DNA from: Pseudomonadota bacterium
GTDB lineage: Bacteria > Pseudomonadota > Alphaproteobacteria > Rhizobiales > Rhizobiaceae
Reading direction: 5' to 3'
Assembly (NCBI GenBank): GCA_023399635.1
Contig: JAEWOP010000205.1
Location: 1-13,263 of the forward strand
DNA length: 13,263 nt
Shown here: one piece after another, positions 1-7,272 of the stretch
Layout of the letters: each line of letters begins with the position of its first letter
How positions within the stretch are numbered: the first letter of the stretch is position 1
Notes under the pieces: model-generated
Seen by the model: the letters and a program-made list of their open reading frames with translations, nothing else
Told to the model about the DNA's origin: nothing
Databases searched by the model: none
Translations under genes and position numbers: made by a program

Positions 1-138
1 GACCGGCTGCTCGCCGGCGCCGAAGGCCAGGGCGACAACGACTTCAAGATCCCCATGGCCCGCAAGGCCATCGTCCGGGCGCTGAAGCAGGCCGCCGCCG
101 GCACGCCGCAGGTCCAGTCCGACAAGCGCATCCGCTAA
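1..138 (+). CDS. C-terminal end of FAD-binding subunit of a molybdenum hydroxylase (partial)
   Basis: Only the last 45 codons and a TAA stop are present; the frame is open from base 1. The tail contains DNDFKIPMARKAIVRAL, which resembles the C-terminal end of the FAD subunits of xanthine dehydrogenase/aldehyde oxidoreductase complexes (PaoB/YagS type), where a K-I-P-[LM]-A motif is typical. In such complexes this subunit passes electrons from the 2Fe-2S subunit to the final acceptor. The next gene starts 12 bases downstream and its ribosome site overlaps this stop codon, so the two are almost certainly one operon. The molybdopterin subunit that follows is the expected partner. The call rests on a short tail plus context; the FAD fold itself lies outside the window. 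Confidence 0.75.
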   Translation, partial: DRLLAGAEGQGDNDFKIPMARKAIVRALKQAAAGTPQVQSDKRIR

Positions 139-150
139 AGGAGATCCGGA

Positions 151-2403
151 ATGTTGAACGAAAAGCCCATCTTCGGATTCCCGCTGCCGCGCATCGACGG
201 TCCGCTGAAGGTCACCGGCACGGCCCCCTATGCCGCCGAATACCATGCTCCCGGCATGCTCTTCGGCTACGCCGCCCAGGCAACGATCGCAAGCGGCCGC
301 ATCGCCTCGATCGACACTACCGAAGCGGAAGCCTATCCGGGCGTGGTCAAGGTCTATACCCACAAGAACCGCCCCTCGGCCGCCTGGCGCGACAAGAAGT
401 GGAAGGACGAGGTCGCGCTCCCCGGCCACCCGTTCCGGCCACTCGAAAACGACCGCATCCTTTTCGGTGGCCAGCCGGTCGCGCTGGTCGTTGCCGAGAG
501 CTTCGAGGCCGCTCGCGACGCCGCCGAATTGATCCGCGTCGAATATCATCCGGACGAGCCGCATACCGACATTACGGTGGAGCGGGCGAAAAGCTATGTG
601 CCGCCGGAAGCCCGCAAGGAGGAGATGCGCCCGACCAATCCGCGCGGCGATGCCGAAGGCGCCTATGAGGCCGCGCCCTTCAAGATCGACGTCGAATACC
701 TGCAGCAAGGCGAGCACCATAATCCGATGGAACTCTTCGCCTCGACCGCCATCCGCATCGAAGACGGCACGCTCACCGTCTACGACAAGACGCAAGGCTC
801 GCAGAACAGCCACGACTACGTCTGCAACGTCTTCGGCCTGAAGCCGGAGGATGTGCGCGTCGTCAACGCCTATGTCGGCGGCGCCTTCGGCTCCGGCCTT
901 CGCCCCAAGCACCAGCTCTTCTTCGCGGTGATGGCAAGCCTCGATCTCCAGCGCTCCGTAAAGGTCGAGATGAGCCGCAGCGAGATGTTCTACCTCACCT
1001 GGCGGCCGGCGACGGTCCAGCACATGCAGTTTGCGGCGAATGCAGATGGCCAGCTGATGTCCGTCCGCCACCATGCCATCCAGGCGACCTCGCTCCACGA
1101 GGACTACCAGGAAAACGTCGTCAACTGGTCCGGCCTCACCTACAAGTGCGACAACGTCAAGCTCTCCTACGAGCTTGCCAAGACGACCATGTCGACGCCG
1201 GGGGACATGCGCGCACCCGGTGCCGCCACCGCCTTCCTGGCACTGGAATCGGCGATGGACGAGCTGGCCTACGAAGTCGGCATGGACCCCCTTAAATTCA
1301 GGGGGAAAAACTTTGTCAGCTACGACCAGAACGACGACCTGCAGATCACCTCCAAGGAGCTCGACACCTGCTACCGCGTCGGCGCAGAACGCTTCGGCTG
1401 GGATAAGCGCAGCCACGAACCGGGCTCCATGCGCGACGGCAACGACCTGATCGGCTGGGGTGTCGCGACCGGTGTCTGGGAAGCGACGCTGACGCAGGCG
1501 GAAGCCAAGGTCCGCCTTTTCCCGGACGGCAAGATCACCGTCATGGCGGCTGCCTCCGACATCGGCACCGGCACCTATACGATCCTCGCCCAGGTCGCAG
1601 CACAGGAACTCGGCCAGCCAGCTGATCGCGTCAGCGTGCTGATCGGCGATTCCACCCTGCCGAAGACCTCCGTCGAAGGCGGTTCCTGGACTGCCGCCTC
1701 CTCCGGCTCCGCCGTTCAGGCGGGCTGCCTGGAGATCAGGAAGACGCTCCTGTCGCTGGCCCAGAAGATGGACAATCATCCCTTCGGCAATGCTCCCGTC
1801 GAGGAACTGGCGATCCGCGACAACCGGCTCGTGCTCGACCGCAACGACCAGATGGGGCTCTCGATTGCCGACATCCTCGGCCACCACGGCATGTCGTCGG
1901 TGGAAGGCCATGGCAAGGTGGCGCCGGACCAGGAGCAGGCGAAGAAATACACGAGCTTCACCCACTCCGCCGTCTTCGTGGAAGTCAGGATCGACGCCGA
2001 GCTGGGCGTGCCGCGGGTCACCCGCGTCGTCAGCGCCATCGATGCGGGCCGCATCATCAATCCGAAGACGGCCCGCAGCCAGATCCTCGGCGGCGTCGTC
2101 ATGGGGCTCGGCATGGCGCTGCACGAGGAAGGCATGATCGACCACCGGACCGGCCGGATCATGAACCACAATATCGCCGAGTATCACGTCCCGGCTCATG
2201 CCGATGTCCACGACATCGACGTCATCTTCATCGAGGAGGAGGACAGGATGGCAAGCCCGATCGGCGTCAAGGGCCTCGGCGAGATCGGCATCATCGGCGT
2301 CGGTGCTGCCGTCGCAAACGCCATCTTCCACGCCACCGGTACCCGCCATAGGCATTTCCCGATCACGGTCGACAAGATCATGGAAGGACTTCCCGCACAA
2401 TGA
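151..2403 (+). CDS. paoC: Aldehyde oxidoreductase / xanthine dehydrogenase family, molybdenum cofactor-binding subunit (PaoC/YagR-like)
   Basis: This 750-residue protein is the large catalytic subunit of a three-subunit molybdenum hydroxylase, which oxidises aldehydes (or purine-like heterocycles) with water as oxygen source. The N-terminal a/b hammerhead domain covers about residues 10-150 (PLPRIDGPLKVTG, then DRILFGGQPVALVVAES). Cofactor motifs follow: GGAFGSG at 243-249, MRAPGAATAFLALES from 353, and VKGLGEIG near the end with E711. E711 matches the general-base glutamate of the family (Glu692 in E. coli PaoC). PaoC is 732 residues, so this is full length. The three-gene layout with a separate large subunit fits PaoABC, which uses a cytosine dinucleotide cofactor; true xanthine dehydrogenase XdhB is a less likely reading. 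AAGGAG at 138-143 supports the ATG start. The stop overlaps the next start as ATGA. Substrate cannot be read from sequence; aromatic aldehydes are inferred from the PaoC family. Confidence 0.9.
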   Translation: MLNEKPIFGFPLPRIDGPLKVTGTAPYAAEYHAPGMLFGYAAQATIASGRIASIDTTEAEAYPGVVKVYTHKNRPSAAWRDKKWKDEVALPGHPFRPLENDRILFGGQPVALVVAESFEAARDAAELIRVEYHPDEPHTDITVERAKSYVPPEARKEEMRPTNPRGDAEGAYEAAPFKIDVEYLQQGEHHNPMELFASTAIRIEDGTLTVYDKTQGSQNSHDYVCNVFGLKPEDVRVVNAYVGGAFGSGLRPKHQLFFAVMASLDLQRSVKVEMSRSEMFYLTWRPATVQHMQFAANADGQLMSVRHHAIQATSLHEDYQENVVNWSGLTYKCDNVKLSYELAKTTMSTPGDMRAPGAATAFLALESAMDELAYEVGMDPLKFRGKNFVSYDQNDDLQITSKELDTCYRVGAERFGWDKRSHEPGSMRDGNDLIGWGVATGVWEATLTQAEAKVRLFPDGKITVMAAASDIGTGTYTILAQVAAQELGQPADRVSVLIGDSTLPKTSVEGGSWTAASSGSAVQAGCLEIRKTLLSLAQKMDNHPFGNAPVEELAIRDNRLVLDRNDQMGLSIADILGHHGMSSVEGHGKVAPDQEQAKKYTSFTHSAVFVEVRIDAELGVPRVTRVVSAIDAGRIINPKTARSQILGGVVMGLGMALHEEGMIDHRTGRIMNHNIAEYHVPAHADVHDIDVIFIEEEDRMASPIGVKGLGEIGIIGVGAAVANAIFHATGTRHRHFPITVDKIMEGLPAQ

Positions 2404-3545
2404 TCAGCCGCCTTGCCATCACCCCTGTTCGCTATTCTCCCGATGTCGAAAGACTCGAGGCGGATGAAGCCGAAACCAGCCGCAAGATCGCCGAGACGAT
2501 GATCTCGATCTGCGAGACCACCTACGAGAACTCCGGTCACGCGATCCGCGCCGTGCATGCAAAGAGCCACGGCCTGCTGGCTGCGACTTTCGAGGTGCTG
2601 GACGACCTGCCGCCGGAACTGGCGCAGGGGCTGTTTGCCAAGCCCGGCCGCTACGAGGCGGTGGTGCGCCTCTCGACCACCCCGGGCGATCTCCTCCATG
2701 ACAGCGTCTCGACGCCGCGCGGCATGGCACTGAAGATCCTGAACGTGGACGGCCCGCGCCTGCCGGGCTCCGCACGGTCCACCAGCCAAGATTTCGTCAT
2801 GGTCAACGGCAAGGAGTTCAACTCGCCGTCGGGCAAGGCCTTCCTGCAGAACGCCCGGCTTCTCGCCGCCACCACCGACCGCATGGAAGGCGCCAAGGAA
2901 GTGATCTCCAAGGTCTTCAAGACGGTCGAAGGCGCACTGGAAAGCGTGGGCAAGGAAAGTGCTGCTTTGAAGGCGATGGGCGGAAACCCGGAAACGCATA
3001 TCCTTGGCGAGAGCTTCTTTGCCCAGCTGCCGCTCCGCTACGGAGATTATATCGCCAAGATCGGCGTCGTCCCCGCCTCCGCCAACCTGAAGGCTTTGAC
3101 TGGAGCCAAGGTGGACACTTCGCAGGATGCAGACATCATCCGCCACGAGACGCAGGAGTTCTTCGCGAGAGAAACTGCGGTCTGGCACATGCAGGTGCAG
3201 CTCTGCACGGATCTCGACGCGATGCCGGTGGAAGGCGTCGATGCCTGGGATGAGGCGAAAAGCCCGTTCATCACCGTTGCCACCATCACCGCCGGGCCGC
3301 AGGAAGCATGGACCGAGGAACTGTCGCGACAGGTGGATGACGGCATGCATTTCAGCCCCTGGAACGGGCTTGCCGCGCACCAGCCGCTCGGCTCGATCAT
3401 GCGGCTGAGGAAGCTCTCCTACGAACGCTCCACCGCCTTCCGCTCCGAGCGCAACGAGACTTCGGTGACGGAGCCACTAACCTGTCCCTTCGGCCATGGC
3501 ACCCTGCCGGGCTCTACCGAGCCGCGGCCTGTGGTCTCGAAGTAA
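2400..3545 (+). CDS. Catalase-like haem protein, y4iL-like family
   Basis: This 381-residue protein belongs to the catalase-related superfamily, in the group named after the uncharacterised Rhizobium y4iL protein. VHAKSHG around H53 lines up with the VVHAKGAG segment that carries the distal catalytic histidine of true catalases. PGRYEAVVRLST and SVSTPRGMALKIL (roughly 80-115) follow the catalase core order. SQDFVMVNGKEF stands where catalases have their distal asparagine region. LRKLSYERS with Y341 sits where the proximal haem-ligand tyrosine is expected. It is shorter than monofunctional catalases (about 480 or more), so catalase activity is not assured; a peroxidase or other haem role is possible. 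Its ATG overlaps the stop of the molybdenum subunit as ATGA, implying translational coupling. A likely role is removal of peroxide made when the upstream oxidoreductase reacts with oxygen (inference). The convergent tetR gene ends 58 bases away, with no clear terminator between. Confidence 0.85.
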   Translation: MISRLAITPVRYSPDVERLEADEAETSRKIAETMISICETTYENSGHAIRAVHAKSHGLLAATFEVLDDLPPELAQGLFAKPGRYEAVVRLSTTPGDLLHDSVSTPRGMALKILNVDGPRLPGSARSTSQDFVMVNGKEFNSPSGKAFLQNARLLAATTDRMEGAKEVISKVFKTVEGALESVGKESAALKAMGGNPETHILGESFFAQLPLRYGDYIAKIGVVPASANLKALTGAKVDTSQDADIIRHETQEFFARETAVWHMQVQLCTDLDAMPVEGVDAWDEAKSPFITVATITAGPQEAWTEELSRQVDDGMHFSPWNGLAAHQPLGSIMRLRKLSYERSTAFRSERNETSVTEPLTCPFGHGTLPGSTEPRPVVSK

Positions 3546-3603
3546 GGAAAAGCCGCGAGACAAACGCCCGCGTCCGAATATTTGCGTCGAGGAAGCGTCT
3601 GCC

Positions 3604-4221
3604 TTACGCGGCAACGCCCTTGTTTTCGCGCTGCTCCCGCCCAACCGGCCAGCCGGCCAGTGCCTGTTCGGCCACGCCTTGCAGGACTTGCGGAGAAAAG
3701 CCGGCCTTGGCCTGTACTGCCATGCCGTGCAGCACCGCCATCAGATAGGCTGCCAGTGCATCTGGTTTGGCAGTTTCGGGCAAATCACCCTCGGCTTTTG
3801 CCCGTTCGAAGCGCTCGCGCAGCTGCCCTTCGGCAATGGCGCGAGCATCGATCAGAAACTGCCGAACCGATTCGGAATCGTCAGAGCCCGCCAACACGCC
3901 GTTGATCACCAGGCATCCCGGATGGGTGGAAAAGCGGGTGTTGAGGTCAATCGCCTGATAAAGGATGTGTTCGGCCACCTCACGTGCCGTGGGCAGGGCC
4001 ATGGCTTCGGGAATATACTGCAGATAGCGGTCGTAGTAGCGGGAGAGCGCGCGGCGGAACATCGCCTCCTTGTTGCCGAAGGCTGAATACAGCGCTGGCC
4101 GTTCAACACCCGCCGCCGCCGTCAGGTCTGCATAGGACGCACCTTCATAGCCCTTGCGCCAAAAGACGCAGAGTACGGCATCCAGCACCTTTTCCGTATC
4201 GAATTCGCGATGGCGTCCCAT
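3604..4221 (-). CDS. TetR/AcrR family transcriptional repressor
   Basis: This 205-residue one-component regulator starts MGRHREFDTEKVLDAV. The N-terminal helix-turn-helix is at about 28-48, with YADLTAAAGVERPALYSAFGNKE giving the usual TetR recognition helix pattern. The rest is a helical ligand-binding and dimer domain. C102 lies in the segment HPGCLVING; a Gly-Cys-Leu at this place is common in this TetR subgroup, and in NemR a cysteine in a comparable region senses electrophiles, so thiol sensing is possible but unproven. An in-frame ATG 22 codons upstream (4287) is rejected as start, because the predicted promoter for this gene (-10 at 4252-4257) would place it outside the transcript. A modest AGGA lies upstream of the chosen ATG. 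The gene diverges from SDR 1 across a spacer with palindromic operator candidates, so it probably represses both itself and that dehydrogenase. Confidence 0.88.
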   Translation of the reverse strand: MGRHREFDTEKVLDAVLCVFWRKGYEGASYADLTAAAGVERPALYSAFGNKEAMFRRALSRYYDRYLQYIPEAMALPTAREVAEHILYQAIDLNTRFSTHPGCLVINGVLAGSDDSESVRQFLIDARAIAEGQLRERFERAKAEGDLPETAKPDALAAYLMAVLHGMAVQAKAGFSPQVLQGVAEQALAGWPVGREQRENKGVAA

Positions 4222-4242
4222 CAGCGTCGTCCTGCAGATTTC

Positions 4243-4256
4243 ATAACGACCATTAT
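4243..4256. promoter_or_regulatory. Operator candidate A (TetR site)
   Basis: ATAACGACCATTAT is a 14-bp near-palindrome with one arm mismatch from the form ATAACG-N2-CGTTAT. It covers the predicted tetR -10 and start point, as expected for autorepression. Confidence 0.45.
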
Positions 4257-4280
4257 TAACCACTTGACGCCTCACGTCAA
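4252..4280 (-). promoter_or_regulatory. Predicted sigma70-type promoter of tetR
   Basis: On the minus strand TTGACG (4280-4275) is followed after exactly 17 bases by AATAAT (4257-4252), a good -35/-10 pair. Transcription would begin near 4245, which favours the tetR start codon at 4221 over the one at 4287. Operator candidate A overlaps the -10. Confidence 0.55.
4264..4280. promoter_or_regulatory. Inverted TTGACG boxes shared by the divergent promoters
   Basis: TTGACG (4264-4269) and CGTCAA (4275-4280) form a perfect 6-bp inverted repeat around CCTCA. Each arm reads as a -35 box on its own strand: the minus arm serves tetR with a good -10, and the plus arm points to SDR 1 with a weaker -10 (CATAAC, 4285-4290, spacer 15). 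The same repeat could also be a binding site. Confidence 0.45.
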
Positions 4281-4285
4281 ATTCC

Positions 4286-4299
4286 ATAACGCTCGTTAT
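4286..4299. promoter_or_regulatory. Operator candidate B (TetR site, perfect palindrome)
   Basis: ATAACGCTCGTTAT has two perfect 6-base arms around CT. It lies over the region where the -10 of the SDR 1 promoter should be, 72 bases before the SDR 1 start codon. Such short, tight palindromes are typical of TetR operators. Confidence 0.55.
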
Positions 4300-4300
4300 T

Positions 4301-4314
4301 GTAACAGTCGTTAT
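4301..4314. promoter_or_regulatory. Operator candidate C (TetR site, imperfect)
   Basis: GTAACAGTCGTTAT repeats the layout of site B with a degenerate left arm (TAAC-N4-GTTA core kept). Its centre is 15 bases from that of site B, so two dimers could sit side by side. Confidence 0.4.
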
Positions 4315-4356
4315 TGAAAGGCGCGGCTTCCGAACCCTCGGCTAGCACGCCATCAC

Positions 4357-4363
4357 AAAGGAG
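4357..4363 (+). promoter_or_regulatory. Ribosome binding site that sets the SDR 1 start
   Basis: AAAGGAG lies 7 bases before the ATG at 4371. The frame is open further upstream to 4314, but this site and the SDR N-terminus fix the start at 4371. Confidence 0.8.
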
Positions 4364-4370
4364 AATTTTC

Positions 4371-5132
4371 ATGTCTCAGTTTCTCAAGGGCAAGGTCGCC
4401 CTCGTCACCGGCGGCTCGCGCGGGCTCGGTGCTGCCACTGCATTGGCGCTTGCCGATCATGGTGCCGATGTCGCCATCAGCTATGCCGCCTCTGCCGAAA
4501 AGGCACAGGCCGTCGTCGAAGCGGTCAAAGCAAAAGGCGTTCACGCCATGGCAGTCAAAAGCGACCAGGCCGATCTCTCGTCGGCCAAGCCGCTGATCGA
4601 TGCGGTTATCGCGGAATTCGGCACACTTGATATCCTGGTCAACAATGCCGGGATCGCCATCCAGGGCCAAACCGTCGACGACCCGACGCTCGACGGCGAC
4701 CACTATAACCGCCAATGGCAGGTCAATGTTCTCGGCACGATCGCCAACACCCGCGCTGCGGCGCAGAAGATGGCGGATGGCGGGCGGATCATCTTTGTCG
4801 GCTCGCGTCTGGGCTCCGTCGTCCCCTTCGGCGGTGTCGCCGATTATGCGGGCACGAAATGGGCGCTGGCGGGGTATGCCAAGGGCATCGCACGCGACCT
4901 TGGGCCGCGCAACATCACGGTCAATGTCGTCCAGCCCGGCATCATGCCGACCGACATGGCAGCCGATGTCGCCGGCGAACTTCCCAACCGCGACGCCATC
5001 CTCGACATGCACCCGATCCGGCGCATCGCCACCGTGGAAGAAGTGGCTGAAACCATCTCCTTCCTGGCCGGTCCGCATGCAGCCTACATCAGTGGCGAGC
5101 AGATCAGCGTCTCCGGCGGCATCGGTATCTAA
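4371..5132 (+). CDS. Short-chain dehydrogenase/reductase 1 (FabG-like, TetR-linked)
   Basis: This is a 253-residue classical SDR, an NAD(P)(H)-dependent cytosolic oxidoreductase with a Rossmann fold. The cofactor loop TGGSRGLG is at 13-20, the structural NNAG motif at 91-94, and the catalytic set is S145, Y159 and K163 (YAGTK). The C-terminal SVSGGIGI is standard for the family. It resembles 3-oxoacyl-ACP reductase-like SDRs, but the gene stands alone with a TetR regulator and not in a fatty-acid operon, so a detoxifying or carbonyl-reducing role is more likely (inference). Substrate is unknown. It diverges from tetR, with operator candidates over its presumed promoter. A hairpin lies 29 bases past the stop codon. 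Confidence 0.9.
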   Translation: MSQFLKGKVALVTGGSRGLGAATALALADHGADVAISYAASAEKAQAVVEAVKAKGVHAMAVKSDQADLSSAKPLIDAVIAEFGTLDILVNNAGIAIQGQTVDDPTLDGDHYNRQWQVNVLGTIANTRAAAQKMADGGRIIFVGSRLGSVVPFGGVADYAGTKWALAGYAKGIARDLGPRNITVNVVQPGIMPTDMAADVAGELPNRDAILDMHPIRRIATVEEVAETISFLAGPHAAYISGEQISVSGGIGI

Positions 5133-5161
5133 CGCGCCAAGTGACTGAACCGACAGTCCGG

Positions 5162-5190
5162 GATCCGGAGCCGCAACCTGGCTTCGGATC
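5162..5190. terminator. Hairpin between convergent genes, possible bidirectional terminator
   Basis: GATCCGGAGCC (5162-5172) pairs with GGCTTCGGATC (5180-5190), giving an 11-bp stem with one G-U pair and a 7-base loop. It lies between the stop of SDR 1 and the end of the histidine kinase gene, where a shared terminator would be expected. There is no clean T run on either side, so efficient Rho-independent termination is uncertain. Confidence 0.5.
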
Positions 5191-5229
5191 ACGCTTCTCT
5201 ATCCTGCCGCGGTCGCCCACGGTAGGCCT

Positions 5230-7272
5230 TCAAAGCTTGCTGATCTCGTGCGCCAACTGCTCCTGGCTGTAGGGTTTCGCCAGCCGGGCAACATCGAGCT
5301 CGACGCCGGAAGGCAAATCGGCATAGCCGGACGCCATCAGGATCGGCAGATCCGGAAACCGCTCGCGTGCGGCGATGGCCAGTTCTGCGCCCGTCATACC
5401 CGGCATGGAATAGTCGGTGATCATCAGATCAAAACCAGCGCCATTGCCAAGATGCTCCAGCGCTTCCTTGCCCGAATGGGCCTCCACCACTTCATGGCCG
5501 AGATCGCTCAGCATGTCCGCTGAACTCATGGCGATCAGCAGATCGTCGTCTACCAGCAAGATCCGCTTCGGGCCGACCTTCTGGATCTCCTTCGGCGTTG
5601 CGTCCTCGCGCTCCTCTTGCGAAACAACAGAGGTGGAGACCGGAATCCAGAGCTCCGCCGTCGTGCCCTTGCCGACCGTGCTTTTCAGCTTCAGCTCTCC
5701 ATTCAGCTGCAAAGCCAGGCCGTGGACCATGGAGAGGCCAAGGCCTGTTCCCTTGCCGAGCTCCTTGGTCGAGAAGAACGGCTCGATCGCCTTCTGCAAG
5801 GTTTCAGCATCCATCCCCGACCCCTGATCGGCTACGGAAAGGATGACATAGCGGCCGGGCGCGAGACTGTCCGACTGGCCAGGTTCGTCGGCGTCGGTCA
5901 GCTCCACCCGGATTGTCCCGCCATCGGGCATCGCGTCGCGGGCGTTCACCACCAGATTGAGAAGGGCCAGTTCGATCTGGTTACCATCGGCCGAGACAGG
6001 CGGAAGATGCTGGGGAGCGGCGATCTCGACGGACACCATCGAGCCGACGGAGCGCTTCAGCAGATCTTCCATCTCCGTAACCAGTGCCGCCAGATTGACA
6101 GGCCCCACCTGAAGATCCTGGCGGCGGGCAAAAGCCAGCAGCCTTTGCGTCAGCGAGGCGCCACGCTGGGCGCCTTGCAGGGCGCCATCGATCAGCCGGG
6201 CGGCCCGGGGATCGTCGCCGACATGCTTGCGCAGCAGCTCGAGATTGCCGAGCACCGCCATCAGGAGGTTATTGAAATCGTGCGCAACGCCACCGGTGAG
6301 CTGGCCGATGGCCTCCATCTTCTGCGCCTGACGAAGCTGTTCTTCGGCCCGCTCGCGCTGGCTCACCTCGGCCAGCACCAAGGCATGGGCCTGTTCCAGC
6401 TCGCGCGTCCGTTCAGCCACCCGCTCCTCAAGGATTTCGTTGAGGCGCCGCTGCTGCTCCTCGGCATTCAACCGGTCCGTGATATCGGCAGACACGCCGA
6501 CGAGCTTGAGGGGCTTGCCGGCCCGATCCCGATGAAGCTGGGCGCGTATTTCCGCGCCGTGGATTGAACCGTCAGGCCACACGGTCTTGTAGGCGATGGA
6601 GTAATCCGCGCCAGTTTCGATCGTAGCCCGGACCGCCGCCTGCATGCGTTGAAGATCATCCGGATGGATGGCAGACAGCAGATCCTCATAGGTGAAGGGA
6701 TCATCGGCTGCGCGGCCGAAGACGCCCTTGAAGGTGGGCGACGATGTCAGGGTATTGGTCGCGACATCGAGTTCCCATGCCCCCAACCGACCCGCTTCCA
6801 GCGCGGTTTGGAGGCGGCGCTCGCCTTCGTCCAGCGCCTCCATGCGAATACAAGCTTCAAACTGACGCCGGCGCGCGCGCATTGCAGAGCGGGCAACGCT
6901 GATGAAGGTGGTGGCATGGAAGGGCCGTTCGACGAAGCTGACATTGCCCAGCACGTCGGAAAGCCGTGCGGCCGCTGGATTACGCTCCGGCCCGCCGCCG
7001 CGGGGGGTCAAGATGATGAATGGAAGGTCCGACCAGCTTGGCTGCGCCTCGATCCAGGCTGAAAGGGCACGCAGATCTGCAGAGCGAAGCGCTTCTTCGG
7101 TGATGACGGCCAGTGCAATCGAGTCGTTCAAGTTGGCAACTAACGCATCAAGATCGGTCACGATGATGGACGCCATGCCGGCTTCCTGCAGCAGCGACGC
7201 GGCAATCTGCGCGTCGCGCCCAAGCGGCGCGTAGATCAGACCGGTGGAGTCACGACTAGGAATGGTCGCCAT
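5230..7272 (-). CDS. Hybrid sensor histidine kinase: degenerate receiver - PAS - HisKA - HATPase - receiver
   Basis: This 680-residue protein is predicted soluble, with no membrane segment or signal peptide visible. Residues 1-135 look like a receiver fold without its key residues: no Asp pair after the first strand, AVITEEAL (55-62) where the phospho-Asp should be, T89 kept in IILTP, and RPF (R116) in place of KPF. A PAS domain follows (about 155-265), then a charged coiled coil (about 265-320). The HisKA motif GGVAHDFNNLL gives H331, as in CckA-like kinases. The ATPase has N443 (N box), DQGSGM from 482 and GKGTGLGL at 506-513. The C-terminal receiver is intact: DDD at 575-577, phospho-acceptor D620, S648 and K666. 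Its ATG overlaps the end of the KaiC-like gene by 17 bases, and GAGG abuts the ATG with no spacing, so translation probably depends on kaiC. Its partner and signal are unknown; action with KaiC is inferred from the overlap. Confidence 0.9.
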   Translation of the reverse strand: MATIPSRDSTGLIYAPLGRDAQIAASLLQEAGMASIIVTDLDALVANLNDSIALAVITEEALRSADLRALSAWIEAQPSWSDLPFIILTPRGGGPERNPAAARLSDVLGNVSFVERPFHATTFISVARSAMRARRRQFEACIRMEALDEGERRLQTALEAGRLGAWELDVATNTLTSSPTFKGVFGRAADDPFTYEDLLSAIHPDDLQRMQAAVRATIETGADYSIAYKTVWPDGSIHGAEIRAQLHRDRAGKPLKLVGVSADITDRLNAEEQQRRLNEILEERVAERTRELEQAHALVLAEVSQRERAEEQLRQAQKMEAIGQLTGGVAHDFNNLLMAVLGNLELLRKHVGDDPRAARLIDGALQGAQRGASLTQRLLAFARRQDLQVGPVNLAALVTEMEDLLKRSVGSMVSVEIAAPQHLPPVSADGNQIELALLNLVVNARDAMPDGGTIRVELTDADEPGQSDSLAPGRYVILSVADQGSGMDAETLQKAIEPFFSTKELGKGTGLGLSMVHGLALQLNGELKLKSTVGKGTTAELWIPVSTSVVSQEEREDATPKEIQKVGPKRILLVDDDLLIAMSSADMLSDLGHEVVEAHSGKEALEHLGNGAGFDLMITDYSMPGMTGAELAIAARERFPDLPILMASGYADLPSGVELDVARLAKPYSQEQLAHEISKL

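Noticed and set aside
151..2403. True xanthine dehydrogenase feeding on purines imported by the NCS2 permease
   Set aside because: The large subunit matches PaoC/YagR in length and motifs, and the permease lies about 9.6 kb away in another transcription unit; no other purine gene is present.
2196..3380. Antisense open frame of 394 codons over the catalase-like gene
   Set aside because: It is a complement of a well-supported gene, with no domain and no ribosome site.
4222..4287. N-terminal extension of TetR by 22 residues
   Set aside because: It would start upstream of the predicted transcript start and across the operator sites; the TetR fold begins normally at the ATG at 4221.
5617..6567. 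Plus-strand open frame of 316 codons inside the histidine kinase gene
   Set aside because: It is antisense to conserved HisKA/HATPase motifs and its translation looks random.
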